Counted from the stretch's first letter, positions 49,251 to 62,313 are shown. The stretch: 64,000 nt of DNA from Cristatella mucedo (GCA_009760855.2 WPIO01000009.1:8588001-8652000); one strand, 5' to 3'. Notes: generated from the sequence alone by a model not told the origin. A program made the numbers and translations.

Positions 49251-51066
49251 TACCCCTTTCAACATGGCGGCGGTATTCAATATGGCGGCCTGATTCCTGA
49301 CGCATCGGCGAACTCGTAGCGGCGCGCTAGAGAATCCGCCGCCGTCGGCTGCTCAAACAAACTTCCCGAGTCTATCCTCGTCTCTTCAATTCCAACAAAC
49401 CAATGGCGACGAGCCTAGTGACGCAAGCATTCTTATCTACAGGCTGCAATCGCGTCATTCAACCGTGCTCCTCGCCAACAGGAATGTGCAAGATATCGTT
49501 AGGGAATCTCATGGAAACAGTAAATAGCAGCGCAGACTGCATTTCGGCAGGTAAACAGCTAAGGCGGTGTAGATTAATTTAGGACTGCGCTTACGTCTGT
49601 CTGCTAAAGTCAATGCAGCATACTGTCAATAGCAGCTCCGCGGAAACTAAAAGCTGGTCCTCAGCTGGTCGGCAGTAGTCGCCGGTAATCGCGGCGGGTC
49701 TTGGAGCTAAAGTCTAACTGGCTAATCTCATTGGCCACCTGCTCACCCGCTTTCGCAGAGCCCTCTGCATAGGATGGGCTGGTTGCTATCTAAAGGGAAG
49801 GGGGCGTGGCAGGCCCAAAAAATGTAAACGACGCGATCGTAAAACTCTCCCGTGACAAGGGCATCGCAGAGAAACTTTTGCAGTACTGCAACCCCCTCCA
49901 GCCTTGGGCAAGTACGAAATAACGTATGGCCATACTGGGCTACGACGTACGGTAGAGTAAAGCACCAGTCTCCGACAGGCTACTACTGCTGCTTTGCGTA
50001 TCCGAGACAGTGCAACCTGATCACGTGGTTACTGCTTATCGCCACCTTGCATATAGTACACGACGCCCTGGCTAGTGCCATTAGGCCGAGAGTAATCGCG
50101 TGTGACTTATTTTCAGTGCTATTGCAATGATTGCATGCCTCCCGGTGGTGCTTTATATATCTGATAAACGCACGAATTACATCAAGCGATTTGTTGGATT
50201 TTGTTTCTCCCAGTTTCTCTTGCTCCCCGATGTCGTGCATCGAACTTCCTCTGTCTTGCTAGCGCTCGCAGTCAGCCAGAAGACATGGCCGCCGCTGCCT
50301 AGCAGCGAAACAGCGGACTGCTCTGCAGCCTGCTCCTTCAGAAGTGATTTGCGACCTCACGATGACCTCGCACGCTCATTGCTCGTCCAGCGAGATTATA
50401 ATCGGAAACGTCAGCGTCCACATGTTGCGAAGCCCTCGTCTCAATACGCCTCCCATTCATCGCTACTCGGTGACTGAATATAGTTAATTATAGCCTATTT
50501 TAACGATGATTCAAGCGTGGTTTACTCAAGAGTCGTGCGGAAACGAAGAGGGCAGCAGAGAAGTGTGTCTCAAGTATGTATGAACAGCAGAGAAGAGACG
50601 CCCAAGTCACGCCACGTGACCAGGCACGACCTCGACACCCATGTTAGCTATCCAAATCTCGTTAGCTGCTGCGTGGACGCATTTGTCAGCAAGCGCTCGA
50701 CGGCCTCCGGGCGACAGATGCCACGTCGATCATTCAGGTGACAGGTGCCGTCGCTTTAGGTGCTGCTTGGGCTCGCTCTATGCTAAAAGTGACAACTGCT
50801 TGCTAGTGGGCCTCACTCAGAAACAGCCGTCTGGGCATTGATCATCAGGCGGTCGAAGCTCTACCGATTTGCTAAGCGTCAGCGACGAGCTTTACGGAAA
50901 TCTAATCGTACTCAGTAGCAGAAGCCTTCGCACAATAGAATACTATGACCCAGCAAAAGATCTTTCGCCACACGGCTCCTCGGCGGGGGTAAGTATTGAT
51001 CTGATTGCCACAGCGTTCTAGTCCTCCGGTACCTGGGCCCTATACTTTGACCAGAGGCAGCTGCTA
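49251..51066. other. Intergenic, no gene seen
   Basis: The only notable motif is a pair of YY1-type sites at 49261-49289. Open frames are short and without domains. Confidence 0.45.
49261..49289 (+). promoter_or_regulatory. Two tandem YY1-type motifs
   Basis: AACATGGCGGC at 49261-49271 and AATATGGCGGC at 49279-49289 both fit the YY1 consensus AAnATGGCGGC exactly, in the same direction, 18 bp apart. They lie right after the tail of a LINE-A copy. Confidence 0.5.
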
Positions 51067-51229
51067 GCAGCGATGGCCCACTAGGTAAGGCGGTTGCTTT
51101 CCACGACCTCGGCCCGAGGTCATGGGTTCGAATCCTGCGGCGGGCGATCCTTTATCGCCGCTGCAAGCGGTAGTGATAGCCGTTAAGGCTCTTCTGTCGC
51201 TATACAAAAAGAGGCTGTTAAATCAGCTA
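51067..51229 (+). mobile_element. SINE1 copy e (tRNA-derived, near full length)
   Basis: A box TGGCCCACTAGG, perfect B box GGTTCGAATCC (51126-51136), body GCCGCTGCAAGCGGTAGTGA and 3' end AAAAAGAGGCTGTTAAATCA. The best-kept plus-strand SINE1. Confidence 0.9.
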
Positions 51230-52868
51230 GCATTTTACTATTTAGATTGAGATCGCCCCTATGTCCGCCTATGTATGCCTATGTCCGCATTCATCTTGCT
51301 TGGGAGCTACTTCCGCACTGTTGCGATGGAATAAAAACAGCCGCCGATGGACGGGCAGCATCTCAATTGTACCGCCGCACTCACCACAGATTTCGTCTTA
51401 GCCAGTGATGGAATTGAAGCGGACCCTCGCAACAGCCTACCTCGAATGCTGCGAGGGTCCGGCTGCGACGGTCAGGATGCGACGACGTGCTGCGGCTGCG
51501 ACAGCCACCCGAGTCAGGATTGACTCAAGCGGAGGCCAGACTCTGACCACGCTAGGGACAACCAATTAAAAGAGAGCTGATGATTTGGGTAGCCAAACCT
51601 CCAGCGATACGCGCGCTCGGGTCGTTCCAAGGGGAGGGTCAAGGTCGCGGGGCCATTTTCGATCCCCACCTCCTACGCGCGCGGCTCCGACTGGCTGCAA
51701 TGGCGGAAGCGAGATCGCCTGCGTGCAAATCACCATTACGAATGCGACCAATTTGTGTATGTGCCCCTCGGGAGCGAGGTGAATAGGTGAGGTAAAACCC
51801 AAAGCGACGCAGAGCTTCGTCGCGGGCTGTGCATGTCGTCAGCCTAGCCGCAGTTCGTCCGCAGCCGTCCGGCCTCGTTCCCAGGAAGAAAGAGCCGCCG
51901 CTGCCGCTGCGGTCCAGTGCCGTTGGCGTAGCGAGGGGTACGGAGGTGCTACAGTTCTCTGAAGTTCAGCTTAGATTGAACCGAGCGACCCATCAAAGGT
52001 CGTGGTTCAGCCCACTAAAGAGGGTACTCACTGGGTGCTCGTGTGTCTTTGGAATGAGAGCTGCCTGCCGTCCGCCGGTGGAGCGGCCGGTGCTAGACTA
52101 GAGGCTGCTCGCGCTGCGCGTCACTGGGGACGGTTTCCGAGAACGAATCCAAATAGGTCGGTCGGCGTAGAGCGGCTGATTGATTGGCGGCATCTTAGGT
52201 AGACCGCAATGAGTTTGCCACGGATTTTGCGGCCGGCACCGGAAGACCCGGATGTACCTGACGGAAGACCGGAAGACCAGGCGTACAGACAGGTCGGAAA
52301 CCGCTGCGTACACTGCGGGAGTCCGTAGTGCTCTGCATACGGGCATCGGTTAATGGTTTAGCCGTAATTTGAGTTCTTACGTAGAGTAATTGTCGCCGTA
52401 GCTTCTCCCTACTCGTTGCCAAACTATTCAGTCATTCAAGTAAAGTCTGACGCGCACGACGGCAGCTGTTCAAGGGAGTATTATTCGATTCTTGATGGGA
52501 ATGCGGGAAGCAGACGCACTGCCACTGAGTGAGAAATCGAAACTCGTTTCCTTCTACGGCACGAGCCCTCGTTACCCAGCCCGCCCTCTCCCCGCGCATG
52601 CGCACTTACACGGGCTCGCGTGCGCGTGCGTCGGCTGTTGTTTTGGATAATTTTCTTTCGTTTACCGCAGCGGCCATTTCTCTTACTTTGCATTTTGAAA
52701 CTCGATACGTTGCTGGTGTTAATTTTGACCTTAATATTTTCTTTTGCAGAACGCCACCTCGTCACGGCCGACTGCCCACACTGTCGCTCAGCAGAGCGTA
52801 GGATTCGCCGCGAGAAATGCCGCTCGCTTTGAACTTCGCAGCCTTGCCGGACAGGCCGCGACGCACCG

Positions 52869-52871
<3 letters not shown>
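51230..52871. other. Intergenic, no gene seen
   Basis: Small repeats such as CTATGTCCGCCTATGTATGC near 51262. No domain-bearing frame. Confidence 0.45.
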
Positions 52872-52909
<38 letters not shown>

Positions 52910-52978
52910 TAGTACACTTGATAAAGCGCCATCTGAGAGAGAGCCTAATCTCTTTCTAGGCGCTTTACATTTGCTTCA
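52872..52978 (-). mobile_element. LINE-A 3' stub with (ATT)n tail
   Basis: Reverse complement gives AAATGTAAAGCGCCTAGAAA, GAGATTAGGCTCTCTCTCAG, ATGGCGCTTTATCAAGTG, then ATT units (plus AAT run at about 52874-52908). The hairpin arms are intact. A severely 5'-truncated insertion of about 100 bp. Confidence 0.88.
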
Positions 52979-55819
52979 GCGGACGCTGCAGCAGGCGGCA
53001 CGACGACGTGCAGCGCCGTCGTGAACCAGACGAAGACTGGTGAGTGCTGGCAGCCCTGCCGCCGCTCAGTATCTTGGCATGCGCGGCATGCACCGCGCTG
53101 CACTTCCGCTTTCTAGCGAGGCTTACGGTTCCAAGCGGCGAGGAGCTACTGCGCTCCTGCGTGGGCGGACAGTCGGTCGGTCGGCCGAGAGCGCCGCCGC
53201 CGCCGCCGCTGGATAAACTAGCGGTCGCCCGGTAAGTAGCGGCCGAGCGCAGGCCTCCAGGTCTCCGGTGCCTCCTACTCAATTCTCGCCCACCAGCTCC
53301 CACCTCCCAGTCGGGTTGCGTAAGGGCTTTGTGAGGTTGCTGCTGCTGCTGCTGCTGCTGCGTGGCTCCCACGCTTCTCGCGCGTCCTCCTCGCGAGAAT
53401 ACCCGAGAGCCCCGCCCGCCCCAGCGCCTCTCCCTGAGCGCTCCCTGAGCGCTCAGGGAGCGCCGCAGTTCGCCCTGCGCGCCGCCCGAGCAGCGAGGTC
53501 AGCTAATGCTCTCGCCGTACGTCATCTTGAAAGTCAGAGCAACGACCGCAGATGCTAGCCATCCGTAAACGACGCACGTCGCTCTACCGAAGCGGAGCGC
53601 GCACGCCGCGATCGCGTCGCGCGCCGCCGCCGTCGAGATTCGCCCTCTCGGAGACGGCCCGGCGAAGCGCCTGCTAGCGCGTGCGTAGCCCGAGTCTCCT
53701 GACGCCCTCCGGAAGAGCGAGGCGGGGGGGGGGTGCGGCCGCCGCACCTTAGGTAGTCCCTGGCCGGCTGAACTTTGGCGGCGGCGGCAAGTGCCGCCGC
53801 CGCCGCACCCCGCGGCGCTCGGGTCGCGCCTCGCGTCACGTACCTGCCCGCGCGCTCGTAGCTCATCGTCGCGCCGCCGCCGCTCTCCGCGCCTCCGCCG
53901 CTGTGCCGCAGACTCGTCCGTAGCCTCCGTCGTCCGCAGCAGCCAGTCGTGTGCGCTCGAACCGACCGCGTGCCGCCCGCTCGGCGGTGGCAAGGCCGCT
54001 TCCCTCAGCGGTCGCAAGGCCGCTGGCGGTGTCGAGCGGCCGTACGTGCGTGGGAGCGCGCGCGCGTGCGTTCGTGCAAGCGGCGCGAACGGTCAGCCAG
54101 TTGCGCTCAGTCCACGCCGGAAGCCGGTGTCCGGTTCGAGGCCGGCGGCCTAAGCGCAACCGGCGGCGGTGGCGGCGGCGGCGGCGGTGAGCCAGGCGCG
54201 CGAAGAGGACGGCTGCAGACGACGGACCGACCGCCGGACTGCCGTACAGCTGTCGTCGCCTGGCTAGACGCACAATTTCATTTGTTCCGACAGATTGAAC
54301 TGTGACTAACGAGACGGCGATGCGATCGCTCGCGCAGCAGTGTCGTATTGATTAACTCACACGTTTTTGCTTACATTACACAAAAAGAGGTATGGACGGA
54401 TCGATGCGGCTTTCAATGGGCGCTAATTACACCATTGAATGCGCCGATCGCTCGCTGGGCTATTATTGTCAAATGTTTATACTCGCGCGGCATCAGTAAA
54501 TATGACTCCCACGACTTTGCCCTTTCAAGCCTGGCATATTTTAGGGGCTGTCCTGTTCTCGCATTCCTGTTCTCGCATTTCGACCGATAACTATTTGTTG
54601 TTGCTCGCATAACGCAGCCCCTATCTCGGCAGCAATAGCCTTTCCTGCTTTCGATAACTGTGGCTCTGGCGATAGTGCCTTTCTCCCAACCGCGAGTATA
54701 TTCTTAGCGCGTGGCAGCGTCTGAAGCCGCCAAGAACTGACGTGCGAGTTGCCTGCGCCACAGTCGCCGCCTGCGGCGCCAAGCCAAACAGAGCGGCCAC
54801 CGGCGATTGGCTACTTTTCGCTCACGAAGGTTGAATGCACGCCGTTGCAGACGAGGCTTTTGGACGCTGCAGCAGTCGGCAAAGCTGTGAGCGGCAAACG
54901 TCTGGCGCCAACTCCTCGCGCAGCCACGACGGTTTGCCGTCATTTGGCCATTTATCCTCTACGAGGCCAGAGAGCTGCCTATCTTCGCGGCGCGTAGCGC
55001 TGTGCGACCGATATGTCGCCGCGGTACATTCACGCTGCGACGTTCACGCTGCGACGTTCACGCTGCTCTAATTCCTCGCTCGAATTCCTCTCGTACGACG
55101 GCTTCCAAAGCGAGCGCGGCACCAAGCGAGCGAGCGAGCGAGCGGCGTCAAGCAGTCGGGTTTTCCTAATCGCACCATTCAGTTTCGTCGCGAGCAACGC
55201 CGGTTGTCGAGAAAACGTTGATTTAGAGAACAGCGAGTCTTTTTGCATCCTATTGACAGAGTGCACACGATTGCGTGTGAGTGCACGTCTGTGCGCGCGT
55301 GTGTGCAGGCTACCAGCGCGATGTAAGTAGCCGCACCCCCATGCTTATCTGCCGTCCAACAGGAACTGAATTAATGACAACCTCGACAGCCTGGCCGCAC
55401 CCTCTCATTCGCCGCTGGCCGGCTGGTCGCTGGTGTCCCGAGCCGCCGCTAGTGCAGCCCTCCACAGCTCCAACGTAGCGGAAGCGGAAGCGTCTTGGCT
55501 GGGAGCAAATGTCAATGCTCGAGCTGTTGATAGCAAGGGTCCTGCAGTGGCTCATAGTTGCCTTCTGTTGCCTGCCGCAGCCTGCGTTGTTCTTCCGTTC
55601 TGGTCGTCTGTTAACCTGTGCCCAGTTTCGCTAGCGGAGAAGCGACCTTGAACAGCAGCAGCAGCAGCAGCAGAAATAGCCTCCGAAGTTCCAGGGTGCT
55701 TTTGCCTTTCAAGAACGAAGATTTAAATGGTCCAAGCAAGGTATGTGTGTCTGCCGAATTAGATTCAGTGGAAGTTGGACCGGCGACACCGGAAACTTTG
55801 GTGTATACAGGATGCATAT
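52979..55819. other. CpG-rich intergenic DNA
   Basis: (GCT)8 at about 53338-53361, CGG/GCC runs at 53770-53812 and 54158-54187, and (CAG)n at about 55654-55672. Two spans resemble exons with good donors (minus, ending 53846; plus, ending 55740) and are treated as findings, not genes. Confidence 0.45.
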
Positions 55820-56314
55820 GTCACGCAACAAGGAGAAAGTGAGAAGCAAAGCTGATTCGGAAGAGTTAAGTTGAGGTACTGAGTAGGATGGAAGTAAATG
55901 AGATGGAGATGAGTAGGATGTAGATGAGTGATATGTAGATGTAGATGAGTAGGATGGAAGTAGCAGCTCCGGACGGCTGGAAAGCACGTGCCACAGTCGG
56001 CATTAGGAGAGCAGTTGTCAATGCGTAAAACTTGTGGAAGTGAGTTCCACAGTCTAGGTAGGACCTGCAGAGAAAAAAAGCTTCAGTCGCCGACGGTCTT
56101 AAAGCGGAGGAATGGAACAGCTAATTTACTGCTCATACAGGACCTGAGGGCACGAGGAGGCTGAAAGTGGTGCAGCAGTTCAGCTGTGTACGAAGGAGCC
56201 AAGCTGTGGCGGGCGTTGTGAGTCAGCGTTAGAACTTTGCTCTATATCTGTAGATAAACCGACAGCCATTGAAGCTCATTCAGCAAACGAGGCACGTGGT
56301 CAAACCTCTGGGAC
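55820..56314 (-). mobile_element. LINE-B 3' fragment with internal expansion
   Basis: Antisense LINE-B from TCACGCAACAAGGAGAAAGT to GGTCAAACCTCTGGGAC, matching 12414-12830. Within it, at about 55880-55965, the segment GTGAGTAGCATAGAAGTAG has become an array of GATGAGTAGGATGTA-like units. The 3' terminus is missing. Confidence 0.87.
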
Positions 56315-56767
56315 ACTACGTTAAATCAATGCCTGACAAGAACATGGCAGCGCGGGTAAGGAAGACGGCGTTTTTGCCGGTCATTCAGCGGCGACAGTCA
56401 CCTCATTTACGGAGCCGCAGCTGCACTAATCGCGCTGGCAATGGGCAATAAAGGCTCGAGGACTTCAGGGTCCGCGATGCGAATCCTGAAGTGACAGCAC
56501 CACGTGACTCGCCCACGGGCTACGAGTTGTCGATACCAGGCGGCTGCCATTATTAAGGGCGTACTTGACACCCGCAGCAGACAAAGAACGTAATGACGCT
56601 GATTGCATCTGTATTAAATCGGAAAAAAACAATCGAAAAGAGAGCGAAGGCGCGGAAAAATATCGCGCTTCAAGCGCCAGCGGAGCCACCACTAAACGGA
56701 AGGGCAACTCTCAGCGACGAACCGAGCATCACAATCAAGTAAACATTACTGTGCCACTAAACGAGTT

Positions 56768-57085
<318 letters not shown>

Positions 57086-57670
57086 TGGAAGGGATAACAG
57101 ATAGAAGGGATGAACGCGAGGGATTGAAATATATGAAGTGCTCACTCGAGCTGCGGTTCCGGCAGTTTTTTGCACGTATACTAAATTGTAGAGTGACGCG
57201 AGAAGCGAGTTTGCATTTTCCAGCATACACAGCCGCCGCAAAGTTCCTTAAGCCATCTCAAGACTGAATCACTGCCCCAGCACGCGTCACTCGGGTGATG
57301 ATGCACAAGCATCTATGAATTCACCACTGCGTCTCAGCACGATAGTTTTTTAAAGATGGAACCACAATACGGACTTGGTGAGTGGCCTTGCATTGCAGCC
57401 TTCGGCACGTCGGTCCGAGCGGTCGAATGTCCGGAAGTCGAATGTCTGCGAGGGCGCGATCGAGCGAGAGCCGAGAGGGAGCCCGTGAGTGACGCCGCAA
57501 CGAGTGCCGAGCGCTGCTCAACTTTAAAAGCTACCGACAGAAGAGGCGCCGCCGAAGGCGGCGGCGGTAAAGGCTCTGTCGCCGCGCCGCCGCCACTCGC
57601 GCCCGCTCGAGCAGCGGGCCAGCAGCGTTGGGCCGGCCTCATTAGCCAGTCGGTCGGCTGGCTGGCTGGA

Positions 57671-57805
<135 letters not shown>

Positions 57806-58145
57806 AGGAGGAGACGCCGTCGAGACGAGCTGATCAAAGCAGCTCGTTAGGCTGCTCGCTATCTCGACGAGCTGCCACTCTGACTAATGAACGGACAACG
57901 TGTTTACGCATTAACAATAATCATTCTGCACTACCCGTCCTTTAAGCAAGAAATAAACCATTAGCCGCAGCGCACTAGAAAGGTTCACCAGGGAGATGAC
58001 GTTAAGCGCACCGAGCGGAGAGCTGCTGGAGTTGTGAGTCACCGTTGAGGGGTTTTCTTTGAAGAAGAAGAGCTCTCTCAGCTTCCCTCCACCTTCTTCT
58101 TTGCACTGCGCATAGTCGTCGGGCCGGGGCGCTGAATCACGCGGA

Positions 58146-58202
58146 GCAGATCGGAGCAGATCGGAGCAGATCGGAGCAGATCGGAGCAGATCGGAGCAGA
58201 GC
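58146..58202 (+). repeat. 10-bp tandem repeat (GAGCAGATCG)
   Basis: Five to six perfect units at about 58145-58200, the last ending GAGCAGAGCG. Confidence 0.95.
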
Positions 58203-58992
58203 GGGGTCGGTACGGACGCATCGTCATCGATCAGCACGGCTGCTACGCCAGTAGCTAATGAGTGCAGGATGTTACAACGATCAAGTGCGAGGAATAGCGA
58301 CTAAGCGTGGCGGGCGCTCGAGGGCTGGGAGGGAGGGAGGAAGGGAGGGAGGGAGGGGGCGGTTCAAGCGCAGCGAGCATAGCTTTTCTCAGCACAAAGA
58401 CACACTGGGTGCGACCAGCGCACGAACCTTCTCGGTTTCGCTCGGCGGCCCAACCGATAAGGTCACTCGACGTGCGATATTTGCGCGTTTGAGGCTTTAA
58501 CTTTTCTCTGCACAAAGCTGCCGCGCTATTCGCGAAGCTTCGCGCCGCTGCTCGGCCGAAGCTTCGACGCGACGACGTTTTTTTCAGCGTCGACGGCCGC
58601 TTCGCTGAGCTCGCAAGGAGGCTGACGAAGAAAGCCTCGTAGCTGAACACGAAAACGTCGCCAGTCATCTCTACTCGTATACTCACAGTTTGCGACGTGT
58701 TTGCGGATGAAAGATTTCTAGTATGAGCCAACATCACTCTTAGAGAGGCAAGGCCTCCCTGCCGTCGTGTATTGAGCAGCCAGGCAACGATAATATTTCC
58801 GGATGCGGCAGCTCAGTGGACGGGTGGAGCGTCGGAGCGGCGCTCAGGATTTTCACAAGGTCAAGGTCTGCCTCCTAGCACGGCCATGCTCGTAGTCCTC
58901 ATGCAGTTTTTTCGCCGATACCGCTGTAGATTTGGCTGCTGGTGCTGAGGCCACGAGACCGTGTGCATTGCTGTTCGCTAGGAAAAGTGCGT
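58203..58992. other. Intergenic, no gene seen
   Basis: GGGA-rich stretch at about 58326-58358. The minus-strand frame 58255-58737 shows no domain. Confidence 0.45.
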
Positions 58993-59764
58993 ACGCTTGA
59001 CTTCTGAAACTCACTGCTTGCTGGCCTACCGGCATGTGCAATCAGGCGATTACAGCTGGCGAAAAACTCTGCAGCTATGCTTGTTTGTCGTGAGCGAGGC
59101 AGTTGCCACATCACTCAACTTCTCGCTGACCTGCACTGGCTACCAGTCAAGCAACGAATCGACTTCGAGGTCTTGTCGCTCACTTTTAGGTTGCTTCATT
59201 CTTTGGCTCCAGCCTATCTCTCAGATCTGCTCCCCACCTGGCCAAGCATCGTACCACCCGCTTTTCGGAATCCAACAGTTTACCAATACCTCGTACAAAC
59301 CTCAAATTCTTTGGAGACCGTGCATTTAGTTCGTATGCTCCCAAAGCCTGGAACTCCCTCCCGACTTGCGTCAGAACATCCCCTGACTTGACCACATTTA
59401 AAACGAACTTGAAACACGCCTTTTTAGGACAGCCTCCTTTTGCAGCAAATGTAAAGCGCCTAGAAAGAGATTGAGCTCTCTGAGGGCGCTTTATCAAGTG
59501 CATTATTATTATTATTAATATAGCATTTAGTGGGTCCCTGTGATTCGTCCTTGATGTGCTTATGCGTGCTGACACTGTGCATGCTGCCACTAACCACATT
59601 TGCATGCTGACCCTGTGCATGTCACCCCTAACTATGTTATTCATGTTGTTTATCAAGCATGATATTACTCACCATTCAATCGCGGTTTTCCTTTGCAGCA
59701 AATGTAAAGCGCCTAGAAAGAGATTGAGTTCTCTGAGGGCGCTTTATCAAGTGCATTATTATTA
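58993..59764 (+). mobile_element. LINE-A fragment with doubled 3' end
   Basis: The C-terminal reverse transcriptase region (CTGACCTGCACTGGCTACCA, CTTTGGAGACCGTGC) runs to TTTTTAGGACAGC at 59433. A complete LINE-A terminal hairpin plus (ATT)n tail is then inserted at 59434-59521. After that the element's own 3' UTR resumes at AGCATTTAGTGGGTCCC (59522) and ends in a second hairpin and ATTATTATTA. The coding frame is broken near 59.23 kb. Confidence 0.88.
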
Positions 59765-60961
59765 GTGTCGAGGCTTGCACGGAGCTGGTGGCATTCGCCG
59801 TGTCGAGTTTGCCTTTTCAGCTTTGCCGCTGTGCCATTTTCTTCTCCTGCTTCAACGAGGTCTTCCTTCATCTGGTTACAGACGAAAGATCACCAACGCC
59901 GTCTAATCAGAACGCAGAGACAACGTATACCAGCCGAAACGCACGCACCCATCCCGTACCTGCAGCCGGTCGAGTACGAGACGTAGGTGAGCGCAGCATG
60001 GGCAGTGCTTGGTCAGCAGCCAGCATCGCGTCTGTCTGCTGCTGCTACTGCTGCAATGTTGTGGCCGCTGTGACTAGCGGCTTTGGCTAATTCCCGCTCG
60101 CTTGGTGGTTACGTCACCGTGCACAAGCAGGCTCGGTGAATAACCGTCGATTGCTGCTAGAGACTAATGATTCGCGATCTCGCGAGACTCTCGTCAGATG
60201 GCGGATTAATCATCGACTATCCATAAAATCCGCCAAATCGCCGGAGTCGGAGCTTTGGAAGCCTAGAAGGCGTGCAAAAAACGAGAACGCCGCGAGAAAC
60301 ACTGGCGATGACTCATTGCAATCCATGCAGTAATGGCGGCTGAGCTATTTCCGAGCTTTGGCTTTTGTCTACGGCTGCCGCCACCGGAGCAGCCGAAGAG
60401 ACTTGGTCCCCCCCCCGGCGCTTTATACCCGAATTCGAGCAGCAGGGTTGATTCGAGCGCCGGGTCGCCAAATCATCACTCGGTGCATTCACGGCGCGGC
60501 GCCACGTTTCGCTCCCCGCTGGCAGCGATGAGTTGGCCCTCGAGTTGGCTCCTCGCTCGCTCGAGGCCGACGAAGCGCTCCGAACTCGCTCGCACAGCGC
60601 TTCGTCGGCCAAACGCCCGAAACGGATCGAGAGGATGTGCGCCACTTGCGGCACTCGTTCGCTGCGCTCTGACCGTCGAGCCGTTGACGGCTCGCTAGTT
60701 TCGGTAGCGACTCAACAATTCAAGGCGACGCGGAGAGGCCTGAAGCTCGAGGTACGCCGGCGGTAACGACGCGGCGGTCGACTCTCTGCACGGAGTACTA
60801 TTATTAAGGACGCCGCACTAGGAAAAGAAGCCCAAAAATAGTCGGCATACTACAGCTGATACAACGTGAGGCTTCCGACTGACTCGTTTGCAGCAGACAG
60901 CAAGGAGACTCACCGACCGGCTGACCATCACTCCAATAGCGTTACTGGGGTCAGGCCCATG

Positions 60962-60965
<4 letters not shown>
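59765..60965. other. Intergenic, partly CpG-rich
   Basis: No recognised gene. Inverted copies of a Ser/Arg-rich frame at 60.3-60.7 kb reflect GCTCG/CGAGC repeats. An ATGGCGGC motif at about 60332-60339 is a single YY1-like site. Confidence 0.45.

Positions 60966-61032
<67 letters not shown>
60966..61032. repeat. (TA)n microsatellite
   Basis: About 33 uninterrupted TA units. Confidence 0.96.
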
Positions 61033-61035
<3 letters not shown>

Positions 61036-61507
61036 GCCAAGTCGTAAGTCATTCAATAGTTTCTTTCATGCGTAATAATAAATAACGCTGCTTGTACGTC
61101 TCGGCTTATCAAGGCTATTTCATAAGCGACTCTCAGTTCAAATGCAGACGCCATAGTTTATAGTTCGTAATCGAGGTTCAGCTGTCAAGCTCACGGTTCA
61201 TTACTGCGGTGCATCGCAGCTGCAGATATTAGAGACCGCGGGTCAGACTTGACGGTGAGCAGCCATCTGTCAAGTTCCTGCCTGGTCTTTTCCAGACGAA
61301 GACTTTTCCTTCTTCCAGACTTTTCCTTCTCCTTCTCCTTCTCCTTCTCCCCCGCCCTATGCACTATGGAGCACAACTTTAATCCCTGGGTAGTAAGCGT
61401 TATTTTCTGATTGCTTACGCATCAGAAGCATGGAGAATGGCCGTTACTATCTGAAAATTTTGCTTTTCGACCAAGACACTGATGAGCATGAAACTGAAAG
61501 CGCCGCT
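61033..61507. other. Intergenic with (CTTCTC)n run
   Basis: CTTCTC units repeat at about 61322-61350. No gene seen. Confidence 0.5.
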
Positions 61508-61676
61508 AGCTGATTTAACATTCTCTTTTTGTACAGCGGCAAACGAGCCTTAAAGGCTATCATCGCGGCTTGCAGCGGCAACAAACGATCGCCCACAGCA
61601 GGATTTAAACCCACGACCTCGGTCCCGAGGTCGTGGAGAGCAGCCACCTTACCTAGTGTGCCATCGCGGCTCAAGC
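61508..61676 (-). mobile_element. SINE1 copy f (near full length)
   Basis: Minus strand: GAGCCGCGATGGCACACTAG, A-box-like TGGCACACTAGG, the inverted repeat CACGACCTCG/CGAGGTCGTG, a near-perfect B box GGGTTTAAATCC, then body and 3' end to GAATGTTAAATCAGC. Confidence 0.88.
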
Positions 61677-62313
61677 TAACCCATTTACGATGAGCAAACT
61701 GACAAAAGCGCACCTCGTGGTTCGTATTCAGTCAGAAAGAACATATAATGAATCAAAATAAACATGAATTTACTCTGAAGTCAGGCAAAAATAATCACTC
61801 AAAAGGTTTAATAAGTAACTGGATATTCTAGATTTAGAGCTACATTGAAAGTCACTATCGCGGAGAAGCCCCCCAGCACAGTTTCCGCATCGCGTTCTCG
61901 TTAGACTCTCGCTGGAAACAATGGGTTCAAGTCCAGAGCAACCTGTTGTTCTTCCCGACAGAGAAGAATCTGGTCCACTGCCGCCACTGCCTTTTGTGAC
62001 AGTTCACCTTAATGTCTCAGCTGTCCAAAAAAGGCAAAGAAAACTAGAAACAGACTTCCGTGTAAACACATTAATCAGGTCAATCAGGAATGACAGCATT
62101 TGACGTGTCCAATGACCGCCCCCCCCGGCCATAGTCGCCACACATCAAGGCGCTCGGTAACGTCGCAGCGCTAGTGTAGCTCTCTCTGAGGTGCATCACA
62201 GCGTGAATCGTAGGAAGAGACGCGTACTTGTTGCCGTTATGAAGCAGCATGGCTTTGATCATCCGGGATGAACAGACAGTGAATAGGCGCCAATCGTTCG
62301 GATTACAGGTGAT
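61677..62313. other. Intergenic or unresolved gene flank
   Basis: A 60-codon plus-strand frame at 61921-62103 opens in a good context (AACAATGG) and has no low-complexity bias, but I recognise no domain and see no convincing splice donor. Confidence 0.35.
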
